Shown here piece after piece: positions 31,873 through 43,950 of a DNA stretch of 64,000 nucleotides (positions are counted from its first letter, which is position 1; the number at the start of each line of letters is the position of its first letter). The DNA is from Dipteris shenzhenensis (taxonomy: Eukaryota; Polypodiophyta; Polypodiopsida; Gleicheniales): assembly GCA_047967505.1 (NCBI GenBank), contig CM106541.1. One strand, written 5' to 3'. The position numbers were made by a program, and so were the translations under genes. Under the pieces are notes generated by a model. The model was given only the letters and a program-made list of their open reading frames with translations. It was not told the origin of the DNA and ran no database searches.

Positions 31873-32767
31873 GTTCAAGGTATGCTTTTGCATTGCATTT
31901 GCTTTCTTTCGTAATCTATCCATTGCACATGGCTTCAAGCTTAACTTGGGGCTTTGTTAGTGGAGTTTTAGGAGAGGAAGTGTGAGTTGGATGGAAAAGA
32001 GAAGGAAAATTGTCATTTTATGTTGGAAAGCATTTTTTAGTATAGCAAGCTTGTTGTTGAGGTTTGTTAGTGTTTTGAAATGATAGGAAGGTAGTTTCTC
32101 AGATTGCTAAGGAGTATATAGTGTCAAAACTCACAAAAAACAACCAAGAATGATGAATCATGCTAAAAATCGAAATGGTTTTGAGTGTTGACAGTCACCT
32201 CTTTAAGAAATTTCTCATTTTGCACTCAAATGTTGTTTTCTTTCTTGTTTTTTGCATTGAGTAGATAGACTAGGTAGTTTAGCATCCCCCCATCACAAAA
32301 ACCTTGAACAGAAACTCCAAAACTGTCAAGAATCATCAAAAATCAGTCGGTGACATAGCGCATTCCTATCCCCACGGGTTTGCGGCTTAGTGCTATCCCC
32401 ACGACCGTCACCATAGCACTATCCTATCGGTCAAACCTACGTTGACCCGTGGCCTTAGCCCTTATCCCCATGACCTAACTTCTGGATACGCTCAGCCCAC
32501 CTTTCGCCCTAGTTGGGGATCGGTCGAAATCGAAAGCTCTGTTCCTAGCTCCCACTTCATAATAGGACCTCGATAGGAGGACTCATCTAGCTTCGACGAG
32601 ACGGAGAGCTTGAACGAGGAGATGCAAGACCCCGCAGGTCCGAGGGCTTATGAAGCCCCTTCACTAGCTTGGCTCCTCCCAACTCTCCTGCTCCTTTTGT
32701 AGTGTCCCAGTTAAGAGGTACAATCACTGACATGTTTGGACGTTAAGGCCGAACAGATTCGACAAAC

Positions 32768-33110
32768 ATGGAGAACCCCTTCGCTAGTATGTCTATGGGA
32801 AGGGAAGGACAACAACAACCAGCTCCTGAACGACAAACATGGATTGAAACCACCTTTGTGGACCCAGGGCCCATAGCTTTCGCAAGGCACCATCAGTGGG
32901 AACGCATGGAGGATGAAGACCCATGGATGAGGGACTTCATGGGACAAGACCCTAGCTGGGGAGATGCGAGAGGCTCTCAAGGGGGGGCGTCTTATGAACT
33001 TTGAACCTTCTAGGTGCCTCCAACCTTCGCCGGCTATGTGGCACCACCCTATTGCCCAATGCAAGGAACCTCCATGCAAATGCCTCGTGATCCAGCCCCT
33101 TCGGGCAACT
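32768..33110 (+). pseudogene. Start of Gypsy gag, truncated
   Basis: Open from the ATG at 32768 for 78 codons (MENPFASMSMGREGQ; HHQWERMEDEDPWMRDFMGQ), then stopped. Homology to the minus-strand copy continues, in another frame, to about 33110. The N-terminal segment is Met-, Pro- and Gln-rich with no catalytic motif. Identity as gag comes from position after the leader and from the copy on the other strand, which continues into recognisable capsid and zinc knuckles. Confidence 0.6.
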
Positions 33111-33899
33111 ATTTATGCAACTCAGAAACAAAACTCTCTACTCATGCTTATGGGCCTTTGTGTATATTTATAAGGAGAGACTCAAGCCTAAAGACTACTA
33201 CCTATAGGGCTTCAGCGAGCTGCTACCCTCCTACATACTACCAAGAGACAACCGACACTCAACCAACTCTCATAAGTAAGCGTGGAAGAGATATGTGAAT
33301 TCAAGGTGGAAGATACTCATGCACAAGTGGAAGCTCTTGAATATTCAAATGGAGAAGAATGGATTTGCACCACCTAAATTTTGAGGACTCATGGTGGCTG
33401 ATGCAGCAAGAGATAATTGGCTTGCGCATCTGTACAGTTTACAATGGTGGACCTCAAAATATAATCGAGGGTAGACAAATGACTTGTGGTATCCAACTAG
33501 GAGATGAGCATGGTTGAACATACTAAAAGGTGCATTAAGCCTCAATTTCAAGAGGAGCATAAAGTTCTAATGGAAGAAAGCAATGACAGTTCCTGGGGCA
33601 GCCACTATGTAAGAACACCATGTAGCATGTGCAATCAAGGGATATTAAAAAAACCCCCTACCTATAGATGTTTATAACCTATATACACCCCTTCTATAAA
33701 TTTTGAGATGATTAAAGTATCCCTTATGTATTAAAAAAAACCCTTTCTGAATTAAAAAACCCCTTAAGTCTATATATTTTCTATAACTCCATAAAAATAT
33801 AAAACCATTTCGGTTGATCACATGTGCTATCTTACATATTTCTTAGTGGCCCCCCCACATGACAATTGCTTCTGCAAACCAATGCAAGCAAAGATAGAT
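33111..33899. other. Unassigned DNA between repeat arm and decayed frame
   Basis: AT-rich. Weak coding-like pieces on + (33300-33640) could be further gag remains, but have many stops. No ends or motifs recognised. Confidence 0.4.
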
Positions 33900-33902
33900 A
33901 AT

Positions 33903-34946
33903 GTTTTGGTCTTCATTCTATGTGAAAGTGGGTGAGTTGCCAACACTCCACACATGATTGCCTTAGTGGGATGTTAGAGTCAACTACTGGAGGGGAATAA
34001 TTTTACACAAGAAAAATTGGGATTTGTTCCTATTGTATATCTCTCAGAAACAAAGCATTCAAGTATGATAGTACCACATGGGTATGCAAGACACATTACA
34101 TTGTATGCTAGGGATCTTGCAATGAGCGTGCTTCAGAGTGCCCACTATAATTTCTTTATGTGTGGAAAACACTTGGGTATAGGTGCAAATTTGGAAGCTC
34201 TACGCCACTAAAGAATATTTGATGGTAGTGGAGCTAGTAAGGTAGACATAAATAAACTTGTTGATTTAACACATGTAGTGATTCAAGAGGCTGGGATGCA
34301 CTCACTAGAGATGAGTAGACCAATGACAGTTTTAGTACATATGAGAAGAAAGAGGGCCTCTACATGTTCAATAGTGGTCCATGAGCTTGATAGTCATCGC
34401 CTAGAATACATCGAAATCACAACAAGGAGGGTGGTGGAAACGAGATGACACCTTGAATTTACAAGTCCTTCAAACCAAGTAGTTTGTAGAGAGACATACA
34501 TTCATGATGCCAACTGGGAAATCAAAAGAACTGAAGCACATAGTGTGGTCACATGCTTTGGTTACTTGTTAGAAAGCCACATACGATGTAGGGCATTGAT
34601 CAACATGCTTGGTAGAAGTGCAAGCTATGGTGTTCCAGCCCCATGCTTCAAGGGAAGAAGGCAACATTCCAATGGAGTGACAGAGTAGTTTGTTTGGTTT
34701 TGCAATAGTACTATGACCCATACATGGAAGGTGGAAAATTCCATTCAAGGTGTTTTAGGAAACTCACCAGGTTTTTGGAAGGTTGCAAGTGGGACATCAA
34801 TGACTGTGGATGAGAGGGAACATCTAATAAGAGCAGGTTTGTATTTGAGACCAATGATGTTGTTGGTATCATGGGACCTCCATCTTGTATGCAACAAATC
34901 CATACACCAAGCCATGTGCGGCCATCTTGTCGTGATGGAAAGGTAG
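33903..34946 (+). pseudogene. Unrecognised decayed reading frame of about 1 kb
   Basis: One frame on the + strand stays largely open from about 33903 to 34946, interrupted by a few stops (33933, 33963, 34209, 34446, 34686). Translated pieces look protein-like (for example GFVPIVYLSETKHSSMIVPH and GVLGNSPGFWKVASGTSMTV), not low complexity. I do not recognise the family. It lies between the two convergent Gypsy copies, so it is probably transposon-derived or a captured gene fragment. No function assigned. Confidence 0.35.
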
Positions 34947-35301
34947 TGTCCTAGAGAACTAAATTGAATAAATAATTGAAAGAAAGGATACATAATGTAG
35001 TTAAAGAGAATGGGGAGGTTGTAAGAGAGAGCATTATTATTTCAAATGAGATGCACGTGTTCCACATTCGCACAATTGGTTCGATTTCCAAGGGACTTCG
35101 GTACCGAGACGACCTGCTTGCCCTTGTAACTATCTTGGTCTTCCTAGAGCTTGGTGGCGACCCATCATTTGGGGGGATGCTGCAGTTGGGGGGGTGGGTT
35201 AGTGCCTGGGAGCCCAGGTGATGGATGGAATTGTGTCCTCCTCCTAGGTGGGGTTGCCCCCATTAGAGTCGTCCTAGAGAATAGCCTCTTGTACTTGCTA
35301 T

Positions 35302-36459
35302 TCATGGCATTCCTGAGTGGGTGATAGTAGTGACAAAGCAATTGGCAATCGTACTTGGCCACCACCACGGTTGGTTCTCTATTCCTATGGGGTCGGATTT
35401 TCTTTGGAGGGTAGTGATTTTGAGGGTGGAGGTGGATGGAGATTTAAGTCCGCCCTTCCTTATTAGAACTTCCTTGCCTTGGCCTGGCAATGGTGCAGTA
35501 GAGGGAGCAGGACAGGGTTCACAAAGTGGAATTACCACAGTCCTCCCACCATTCATGGAGGAAGCTATTCTAGCCCTCCAATCAATTTGACAGTTCACAG
35601 TGTAACACCATGTCCTTCCCAATATTATATGCTTGTCATTTGCTTTTGTGGGGAGAACATAAAAGCGGATCTCTACTGCCTGGTGAACAATCGTTAGACT
35701 CAAGTTCACAAATCCTAGTGTACTTAAGAGTTGGCCATTAATAGTGCGTACTAAAGTGACGGTGAGGTTCAGCAGTACCTATAGCTTCTCCCATACATCG
35801 CGGGAGATGAAGTTGTGGCCCACTCTCAGATCCACGAGTGCTCGGATGCATAAGCCTGGACCGTGCAATTGGACATGCAACCTGGCTGGTTCTATCGTTA
35901 GCTCATCAATTAGTCCTGGGTGTTCAAGCGTTGCCTTAAGCAATGCCATTTGCTTACGTTGCCTGAGTTTGGAGTTTGATGCCCTGGCTTCCTCGATGGC
36001 CTGGCATTTCATTCGGGCTACCTCGGCCTCGAGCTCTTTTTCTCTATGGATGACTTGAAGGGTAGGCAGGGTGAGCGGTCCATAATATCTCTTCAATTTG
36101 CACCCGTTAAGGTAGCCTTCCATTTCTACTCCATCTAGGGTGGCTATCCGGCATGCCCCTTGGGGAGTAATCTCTACTATGTGGTACGGACCCATGCATC
36201 GGTACTTGATCTTACGGTTGAACCATTTCTTGCATCGCACCTTCTCCCCCCGGAGGTAGTAGGCTGCACGCAACCTCATCTTATCTAGCCTTTTATGGTC
36301 AATCAAGCGTTCTGCCAAGGCATTCTCAGTGATTCTCTCCTTGACTATTAGGCAAAGGCTAGGTACTACGGACTCCATTGGCATAACTACCCCACTCAAA
36401 AGGCTAGGCTGAAGGGGGTGCATTTTGTGGCCACTTTGTAGGATGTTCGGTAGAGCCAC
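35302..36459 (-). pseudogene. Integrase C-terminus fused in frame to a second retropepsin-like domain
   Basis: One minus-strand frame, with a single TAG at 35779-35781, runs from 36459 to 35302. It starts with an Athila/Tat-type integrase C-terminus (LAERLIDHKRLDKMRLRAAY; CRIATLDGVEMEGYLNGCKL followed by KRYY). An Arg/Glu/Ala-rich linker follows that looks helical (EKELEAEVARMKCQAIEEA). Next is a segment matching the RVP_2 pattern: ALVDLRVGHNFISRDVW, NGQLLSTLGFVNLSLTIV, FYVLPTKANDKHIILGRTW and CQIDW. The usual catalytic D-S/T-G is D-L-R, so this copy could not be an active protease. A normal protease is also present upstream at 39.5-39.7 kb. The function of such an arrangement is unknown to me. 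Confidence 0.72.
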
Positions 36460-36479
36460 AAGGCTGTGAGATGAGCTTG

Positions 36480-37095
36480 TGCTCCCAGTCAGTACGAGTG
36501 GCCTCCACCGTGCAAGTTATGATCTTGCAACAAGTTTTATTCAAGCTCTCGGGCCATTCGCCTTGGGATAGTATGGCTTTGATTTCCTAAGTATAATCAT
36601 GAATTCACTAGTCAGGATCACTATAGTTTCATTGAGGAAATGAGTTATCGGTCACTAACTAGATCTAATGGACATCCAAACCGCGTGATAACTTGCTCGT
36701 ATCAGAATTTAGTGGTGGATCTCACATCTTCCTTCGTAGTGGTGAAGTAATCTGTGGCCAAGATAATGTATCTGGCCCCTATTCCTTTAGACGCTGAGCT
36801 TATATGTCCGATAAAATCTAGGCCCCATTTCTCAAAGGGCTGGTCGGTTAAATATTCCAGATGTCCACCTTATGTGGAATTTGCACATACTGGTAGGGGT
36901 CATGCCACTTGATAAACTCAGCTGCGTCTCCAAAGAGAGTCGGCCACCAAAGGCTAGTCTAGATCACCTTACGTGTTGTAATGTCAACGGCGACAAAATG
37001 CCCTCCTGCAATTCCAGAGTGGTCTTCTTCGAGCACATCGATGTATTCGTTCTTGCACACACATCTACACATGATGACATCCTTGCCATTGTGGT
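36480..37095 (-). pseudogene. Gypsy integrase zinc region and core, broken
   Basis: Pieces in several frames: HSGIAGGHFVAVDITTRKVI and WWPTLFGDAAEFIKW correspond to the HHCC region (the CxxC part is degraded). QPFEKWGLDFIGHISS and IILATDYFTT correspond to the core around the first catalytic Asp. Frameshifts and stops separate them. Confidence 0.7.
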
Positions 37096-37099
37096 ATAG

Positions 37100-37846
37100 T
37101 TAACTTGCAATTACCTGATATGGTGCTGTGTTCTTGATGGAGTTTGCGGGATCTGTCTTTCTTGAGGGCTTGGTCCAAGGGTCATCCATTGGCCAGGTAG
37201 TGACCAATCTCGACGCCCATTTTGGGATGATGTTGATGAGGAAGAGGGAAGCATCGGGAAGGTCATTTTTGACTCTCGTCAGAGCTTCGCTATTTGGGAT
37301 TCTCGAGAGGTGGTCAGCTAGAACATGGGTCTTGCCTTTTCGCATAGCAACTGTGAAGTTAAACTCCGAGAGGATTAGCATCCATCTAGTGATGCATCCT
37401 ATCATGCATGGCTTGTTGACCAAGCATAGCACTGCTTGGCAGTCCACAAAGAAGATGAGCTTGTTGGCCAACAAGTAATGCTTGAACTTCTTGACTGCAT
37501 AGACCATGGCCAGACCCTCCCTCTTTGTTGTTGTGTAGTTTACCTCGGCCTCATTCAGTTGCCAACTCACAAAGTATACTAGGTGGTCCAGGTTATGCTC
37601 CCCTAATTGGGCTAACACACACCTAATAGCAAAATTGGAGGCATCTATGTGAACGTGGAATTTTAAATTCCAATCCGGGGCTCTCAATACTGGTGCGGTG
37701 GCCAAGGCTAGTTTGAGGGTTTCGAAGGAATTCTGGTATTCCTCGTTCCACTTAAAGACTACTAATAGTTTGTATAGTGGCCGGGCTATGTTCACATAAA
37801 ACAAAATGAACCTTCGATATAGTAACCCTTGTGGTCGGTAAATCAT
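37100..37846 (-). pseudogene. Gypsy RT thumb and RNase H
   Basis: An open frame of 248 codons on the minus strand. FKWNEEYQNSFETLKLALAT and APVLRAPDWNLKFHVHIDAS begin the RNase H domain (HIDASNFAIRCVLAQ). It continues with NYTTTKREGLAMVYAVKKFK, LIFFVDCQAVLCLVN and KTHVLADHLSRI. The acidic positions are partly kept (HIDAS, REGLA, VDCQA). It is in a different frame from the RT upstream, so there is a frameshift near 37845. Confidence 0.82.
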
Positions 37847-38595
37847 TGCACTCCCTTGGCGTTGGTGGGGGGTGGTAATTCCAAGATGAGTTTGATTTTT
37901 TTGTGGTCCATGGAGATACCATTCCGGGACACTATGTGGCCAAGAATTATGCCGTGTTTAACCCTCAATTGGCACTTAAGGGGGTTTAGGGATATACGGT
38001 ACAACCAGTACTTTTTCAAGACTAGTCTTAGGTATTTCAGGTGATCATCCCACGTCGATCTCACCCATATGTCATCCAAGAAGACTTCCACAAAGTCCCT
38101 CAAGTACTCCTTGAAGATGATGATCATCAACCGTTGGAAGCTGGTGAGCACATTGGTCAACCCAAATATCATTACTCTAGCCGCCCACTCACTTGCAAAG
38201 GTCGATTCATGTTGATCCTATAGAGCGATGGACACTTGGTTGTATCCAGAGAATCTATCTAGGAAGTTATAGGCTTCCTTTCCAACTACCATTTCCAGGA
38301 CATGTTTCATGAATGGCAAGGGGTAGTGGTCACGCCTAGTGGTGGTGTTAACCTTTTTCAAGTCTACGCATACTAAAAAATTTCCATTCTTCTTTAGGAC
38401 TATCACGATGGGTGACACACATTTGGTATGCTCGATCTCATAGATGAATCCTGCATCTATGAGATTTTGGATTTCCTCCCTCACTACTAGCGCGTATTTG
38501 GGATTCATAGGGTAGGGGCGTTGATGTACCAGCCTGGCAACGTCAAACATGGGTATCATGTGCTGCACAACTAAAACGGGCACCCCTTTCATATC
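37843..38595 (-). pseudogene. Gypsy reverse transcriptase
   Basis: Minus-strand frame with one stop near 38218. It shows QRPYPMNPKYALVVREEIQN, VSPIVIVLKKNGNFLVCVDL, FLDRFSGYNQVSIAL, MIFGLTNVLTSFQRLM and the catalytic region VEVFLDDIWVRS (YVDD box as FLDD). LKCQLRVKHGIILGHIVSRN and GISMDHKKIKLI follow. Order and motifs are typical of the Athila/Tat group. Confidence 0.85.
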
Positions 38596-39469
38596 TGTGT
38601 ATTTCTAGGCCATACAATCCTTGTATTCTCATAGTAGAGCTATTAGAGTGTTCTCCTCATTGGGGGAGAGATCATTGGCTATGAATATCGGTTGGGGGTC
38701 CTGACCTTTCGAAGCTAAGTTTACCTCCTTGACTAAGGCAAGGTCGTCATATCCTTGGGAGCACTTGTCTTCCCAATATCTCTTCGCCTGTTGGTATAAG
38801 ATCTTGCAATCCGCGATCATGTAGGCCTTGTAGTGGGCTAGTACCTGTCGTAGATCCTCCTTCTCCCCATTTTCTTATTCTATTCCTTTAGGGGGAGTGG
38901 TCCTCTTGGCCTTAGTTGAGCTTTTGGATAATGGGAGTTTTGGACGTAAAGGGTGCTCTTTCATGGCACTTATAGAGCCAACTGGGGAGGTTACCTTGCT
39001 TACCCTGGCTCCCCAATTGGAAGAGAACACATGATGGGCGGTAGTGGCACCAACGTAGGCTAGCTAGTGGAGGTCTGATTTGACCCTTACTATCCCCTTA
39101 CTCACCACTTTGGGTTTGAGCATGTTAAACATCCTAAGGGGAACCATCGTGGTCAACCCCTTGAGTTTGGGTGTCATAACTTGGAACCCTATTCTCTTTG
39201 GAACATCAATGTTGGCCAGGATGTGCATCCAGTTCTGAGAGAATTCTGGCTCGGGGAGCGGTGCATACCAAAATTCATCAAACTCTTTTTCATCCTCTTC
39301 CCTCTCACAGGGTTGGAATAGCTTTAGGGATGCTGTTTGGATGGTTGTGTCAGATTCTGTGGCAACGAGTTGTCCTAACAATGGGTGGGCCTGGTAGGTG
39401 CGCAACTCCACCCGCATATTTGTCATGCCACATATAGATGTTATCAGTATGCTAGTCGTGCACAAGCTC

Positions 39470-39735
39470 GAGCATTTGCAAGAATGTCCTACCTAGGATG
39501 GCTTCATATCCTAGGGCTACTGGGTGAAGTCCATGACTACAAACCTAACAGGGTACGTGAAACCAAATACTTTGATGTTAATACCAGTGAGGACTCCCAA
39601 GGGTTCTACAATTCCACCATCGACTAACTTCACCACTAGCTGGGTTTACTCGAGTGCAGGATTTTCCCACTTCCCCCATCATTCCTTGGTATAGACACTC
39701 ACTCCCACTCCCCCATCAAGGATAGCATCAGCCTT
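39470..39735 (-). pseudogene. Gypsy aspartic protease (first copy), broken by stops
   Basis: Minus strand: ADAILDGGVGVSVYTKE carries the catalytic D-G-G in a DGGVGVSV context. GYEAILGRTFLQ near 39500 gives the second retropepsin signature. Three in-frame stops separate them. Position between gag and RT is normal for Gypsy. Confidence 0.7.
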
Positions 39736-40889
39736 TTGGTGCTGATAGGTTATGGGGATAATCGCGTTGAATTATTGGCCTAACTTATTCATGGGTACCT
39801 TGGGTAAGTTATGTCCCTCCTCTAGCAATTGATCGGCTAGCAGGTCTTGGGGGCAGGATTCGTCCATTCATCCAGTTGGATAGGTCTCACCAAAGGATAG
39901 TATTCCCTCTCAACAAGGAGGCGATTGGCATTTTTACCTCAGTCAATAGGAAGGCCACCAACCCGACACTATCATAGGTTTTGTGTGAGGTTTCCCTTCT
40001 AACTTATAGTAGATCCTCCAAACCGTATAGGCCTCCTTCCTCCTGTAGGTTTTGCAATATCGGGTCCTCTTGGAACATTCGCTGTATCAAATCTGGTGCC
40101 TTTGACTTACCAAAGCTGGAACGTTCCTCTTCTTCTACTCTTTTCAGCACCTCGATTGCCTTTGCCCCTCGGTGAGTAGTTAGGTGGGCTAGGTGGATGG
40201 TATTCGACCCTCTGCTTGCCTTGAAGCTATGCTCGAACTTTTCCTAGCAATCCCGTACCAGGCTCTCAACCTCTATTACATATTGTTTTTCTAGTGCTGG
40301 GTCCGGATAGGTTTCCTTATACGGAGGCGAGGGTGCCTAGCCTTGGGCTTGCACTGGCTTGTTTACATTTGAGTATGGAGGTACACCCGGGTCACCCTGG
40401 GTGGAAGTCCATTTGGAGGTAGAGGATGTGACGAGGGTGGTTGTCTCCTTGTATGAGCACCTGGGTCGGCCCCCTAACCTACCCGTATGGCCTTCCTGGA
40501 CTGGCTTTCCAGGAGTTAAGACACCTCAAGGTTTCACGGTAGGAGCCCTTTACCCTTCTTTCCCTGTTTCTTCATTATGGCTTTGGCTTGCATCCTTGTG
40601 ATAACCTTCAAGGGTACCATGGCTACTTGGCCTTGTTCAATACTGAGAGCAAGATAAGGCTAGTTCTCTTAGGCAGGGTGACTGGGGTTGCTGGTCTTTT
40701 CACACAAGGGATTCACTAGTAGTAATAAGGAGACGTAACCTGCGTGCAATAAATATATGAAAATTTCCCTTATCTACCCCCTATTTACGGGACCTTACCT
40801 TATAAAATGTACCTTCCTTCCCTTATATAACCCCCCTCCCTTACACTCACGTGGTACCATACGATAAACCCTAGTGGACCCCCCGGGTC

Positions 40890-42951
40890 TTTTCAAGGGA
40901 CACTCCTTGAATAAATGCTCGATTCTGCACCCCGCACACAAGGGTGTAGGGCCTGTTGCATGGGTGGAGCACCTCAGGTAAGATCCCTATAAGGGCAGTC
41001 CTTTAAGAAATGTGGCCCCTGACACTTGAAGCATGACACTAGAGGGTTTGAGGTACCCTTGTAGGGGCACTCATTTGCCCTATGCGGCAGCGGGCCCTGG
41101 CAGGTATAACATTGGATTAGGGGCCTTTGAGCAATAGAGTTCAGCAGTCAAGGGGGTAGTATGGAACAATGGGACTTGCTAATCCTCTTGTAGGAGGTAG
41201 TGACTTAGGGTGCCTCTTCCTTCCTCTCATAAGGGTAGTAGTCAAGGGGTCCATGATCCAGATCCATTTCCTCCCAATCATTAGACACTTCCTAAAAAAA
41301 TACTTGATTGATGGGAGCTATACGGGGTGGCGGGAGGTTGGGGACCCAGTATGGGCAGCAATAGGGGGGCCTGTTGCACTCTGTACTGCCCTGAAATAGC
41401 CAATGGGGCACCTTGTGCATTTATAGGGTTAGGCAAGGCCGTCAGGGCTAATGTGAGATACATGGGTTGGGGTAGGGACCTCCAAAATTGGGATTGGGAG
41501 GTATTTCCCCCATCTATAATAGTGTGCATAGTAGAGGGCTAGCGTAGCCCTAAGGCGGGGACACTCATTGGAGGGATGGTTGCCATTACAAATCCTGCAC
41601 CACACGTTGCCTCTCCATGGAAACAAGTGGGGGTTTCTTGGCGCCTCCTTGGAGGTCCCTAACCTCCACTGTTGGCCCATCTGATTCAGTAAATTTGAGC
41701 CCAACTCACTCATATCCAAGTCCTTGGGCTCGTTGTTCTCCTTCTTGATCGACTCCACACTGGAAGACCTGACTCTGATGGGGATACCTTTGATGGGTTC
41801 AGAGTTTTGTCTGGGTAGCCTTGTCCATCATATTATCACTTATACAGATAGCCACCTTACTACATAGTTCGAAGGAGGTAGGGTTCATAACCATCAGGTG
41901 GTCATGCAGCTTTGGGTCTGCCAATCCGATGAGGAAGCCGGGCAACAATCGTTCGTCGCTCATCTGCACATATGGTTCACAACGGGAATTGAGATGCTTG
42001 ATTCTAGCTATGTAATCCCGAAGGGATTTCTTGTCATTCTTCTAATCTACCTCATATAACTAATTAATCAGGCTCCATTTATGTCCACTAGGGGCGAACC
42101 CTACAATGAAGGCTTTTCTCAGCTTCTCTTAGTTGACTTTTTCTCTAGCGTGAGAGCCCTATACCATTGGCCTCCCTTGCCATCCAGACTGAGACCAAAT
42201 GCATTAGCCATTTCCAGATCTCTGGGAGCCCCAAAGACTTCACATATCTGCTCAAATCGCTCCACGTGGGAGAACGGATCCCCTTCCCCAAGGAATTTGG
42301 TCATCAACTTGGAGATGGCTATGGGTCAAGTCCTTGAAGGATTCATGATCCCTGCTGGAAACACTGGTGTAGGCGGGGTGGTGTAGCCCCCCTTCCTAGC
42401 GCATTACCAAGATGGACATCGCCTCATCTGATAACACCGTTTGGGAAGCTGGTGGGGGCAGTGCCATTGTGGGAATGACGAGACATAGGTGCGGCCTCAA
42501 GCCTAGCCCTAGTGGTGGAATCCATTGAGTTGCTGGTACTGGCATTGGGGAGGACGTGCCAAGCCCTCCATTCGTTGGAGCAATAGAGGCGGGTGGGAAT
42601 GGCAAACTCTTGGAGGGGGTGGATCATGGGGCATTTGCATTGAGGTTCGTTGCATTGGGCAGCAATAGGGTGGGGTGCCACATAGTTGGTGAAGATCGGA
42701 GGCACCTGGAAGGTTGGGAGTTCATAAGATGCCCCCCTTTAAGAGCCTCTTGCATCTCCCCAGCTGGAGTCTTGTCCCATGAAGTTCCTCATCCATGGGT
42801 CTTCATCCTCCATGCGTTCCCACTGAGGGTGCCTTGCGAAAGCTATGGGCCCCGGGTCCACAAAGGTGGTTTTAGTCCCTGTTTGTGGTTCAGGAGCTGG
42901 TTGTTGCTATACTTCCCTTCCCACAAACATACTAGCGAAGGGGTTCTCCAT
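40890..42951 (-). pseudogene. Gypsy gag with four CCHC zinc knuckles, broken
   Basis: Starts at the ATG complementary to 42949-42951 (MENPFAS..., as in the + strand copy). The capsid core is seen at 42307-42119 (GEGDPFSHVERFEQICEVFG; SLDGKGGQWYRAL) and 42005-41820 (MSDERLLPGFLIGLADPKLH). Four knuckles follow: CRICNGNHPSNEC (about 41600), CYTCQGPLPHRANEC (about 41090), CFKCQGPHFLKDC (about 41010) and CAGCRIEHLFKEC (about 40920). Most Gypsy gags have one or two. Frames are interrupted many times. The gap between knuckles 1 and 2 is about 450 bases, the others about 90. Confidence 0.75.
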
Positions 42952-43269
42952 GTCTATCGAATCTATTCGGCCTAGATGTCCAAACATGTCAGTGATTGTA
43001 CCTCTTAATCAAGACGCTACAAAAGGAGCAGGAGAGTTGGGAGAAGCCAAGCTAGTGAAGGGGCTTTAGAAGCCCTCGGACCTGTGGGGTCTTGCATCTC
43101 CTCGTTCAAGCTCTCCGTCTCATTGGAGTTAGATGGATCCTCCTGTCGGGGTCCTATTACGGAGCGGGAGCTAAGAACTGAGCTTTCGGTTTGGACAAAA
43201 TTCTTCCATATATCAAGTGAATGTATAAGACCTCAAAAAGGGAACACTCTGGCCGAAACTTTAATTTTG

Positions 43270-43950
43270 TATTTTTTTAGACTACCCCGAAGATATCCCA
43301 ACGGTCGTAGGGATAGGATTATGGCGACGGTCATAGGGCTGGGAAGTGACACATGTCGGTAGGATAAGACGTAGGTGGTATCCCCACGGTCGTGGGGATG
43401 AGCTAAGACTACCCCAAAGATATCCCATGATGGTCGTAGGGATAGGATTATGGCAACGGTCATAGGGATGGGAAGTGACACATGTCGATGAGATAAGACA
43501 CAGGTGGTATTCTCATGGTCATGGGAATGAGCTAAGACTATGGGCAAAGGGACGATAAGGTTGGCAGGATAATAGTATGGCAAATGGGGGTGGGGTTGGC
43601 AGTATGACAACGGTCATAGGGATGAGCTTAAGGTGCCGATCGGTGGAATATCTAGATTCGTGGGATACCGGATGACAACAGTCGCGAGGATAAGCTTAAG
43701 GCATCGATCAATGGGTTATGAATATGGCATGGGCGTGGGGATAGCACTATGGCAATGTTTGTGGGCATGAGCTCAAGGACACAGTTCAACGGGATACCTG
43801 ATTCTGACACGCATTAATTAGGGCGATGGGTTAGATGGCAGTCAAAAGTTAGATCATGGAGATAAGGGCTAAGGCCACGGGTCAATGTAGGTTTGACCGA
43901 TAGTGTTATGGTGATGGCCATGGGGATAGCACTAAGGCGCTGACCCATGG
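43270..43950 (-). repeat. Tandem and dispersed repeats in the Gypsy leader
   Basis: A unit of about 128 bases beginning GACTACCCCRAAGATATCCC occurs at about 43280 and 43408. A 13-base motif of the type CGGTCGTRGGGAT (+ strand) recurs about ten times through the block. The + strand copy of the leader (32341-32530) has only a few such motifs, which explains the longer leader here. Confidence 0.75.

Larger units (their letters stand above)
31322..33110 (+). mobile_element. 5' fragment of an Athila/Tat-like Gypsy element (LTR, leader, start of gag)
   Basis: Starts with an LTR (31322-31850), then a primer-binding site and an untranslated leader (to about 32767). Then comes a gag start (ATG 32768, MENPFASMSMGREGQ onward). 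The leader and gag start are homologous, in reverse complement, to 44600-42600. Similarity ends near 33110. The rest of the element is absent on this strand. Together with the minus-strand copy it forms a large convergent inverted repeat with about 9.5 kb between the arms. Confidence 0.78.
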
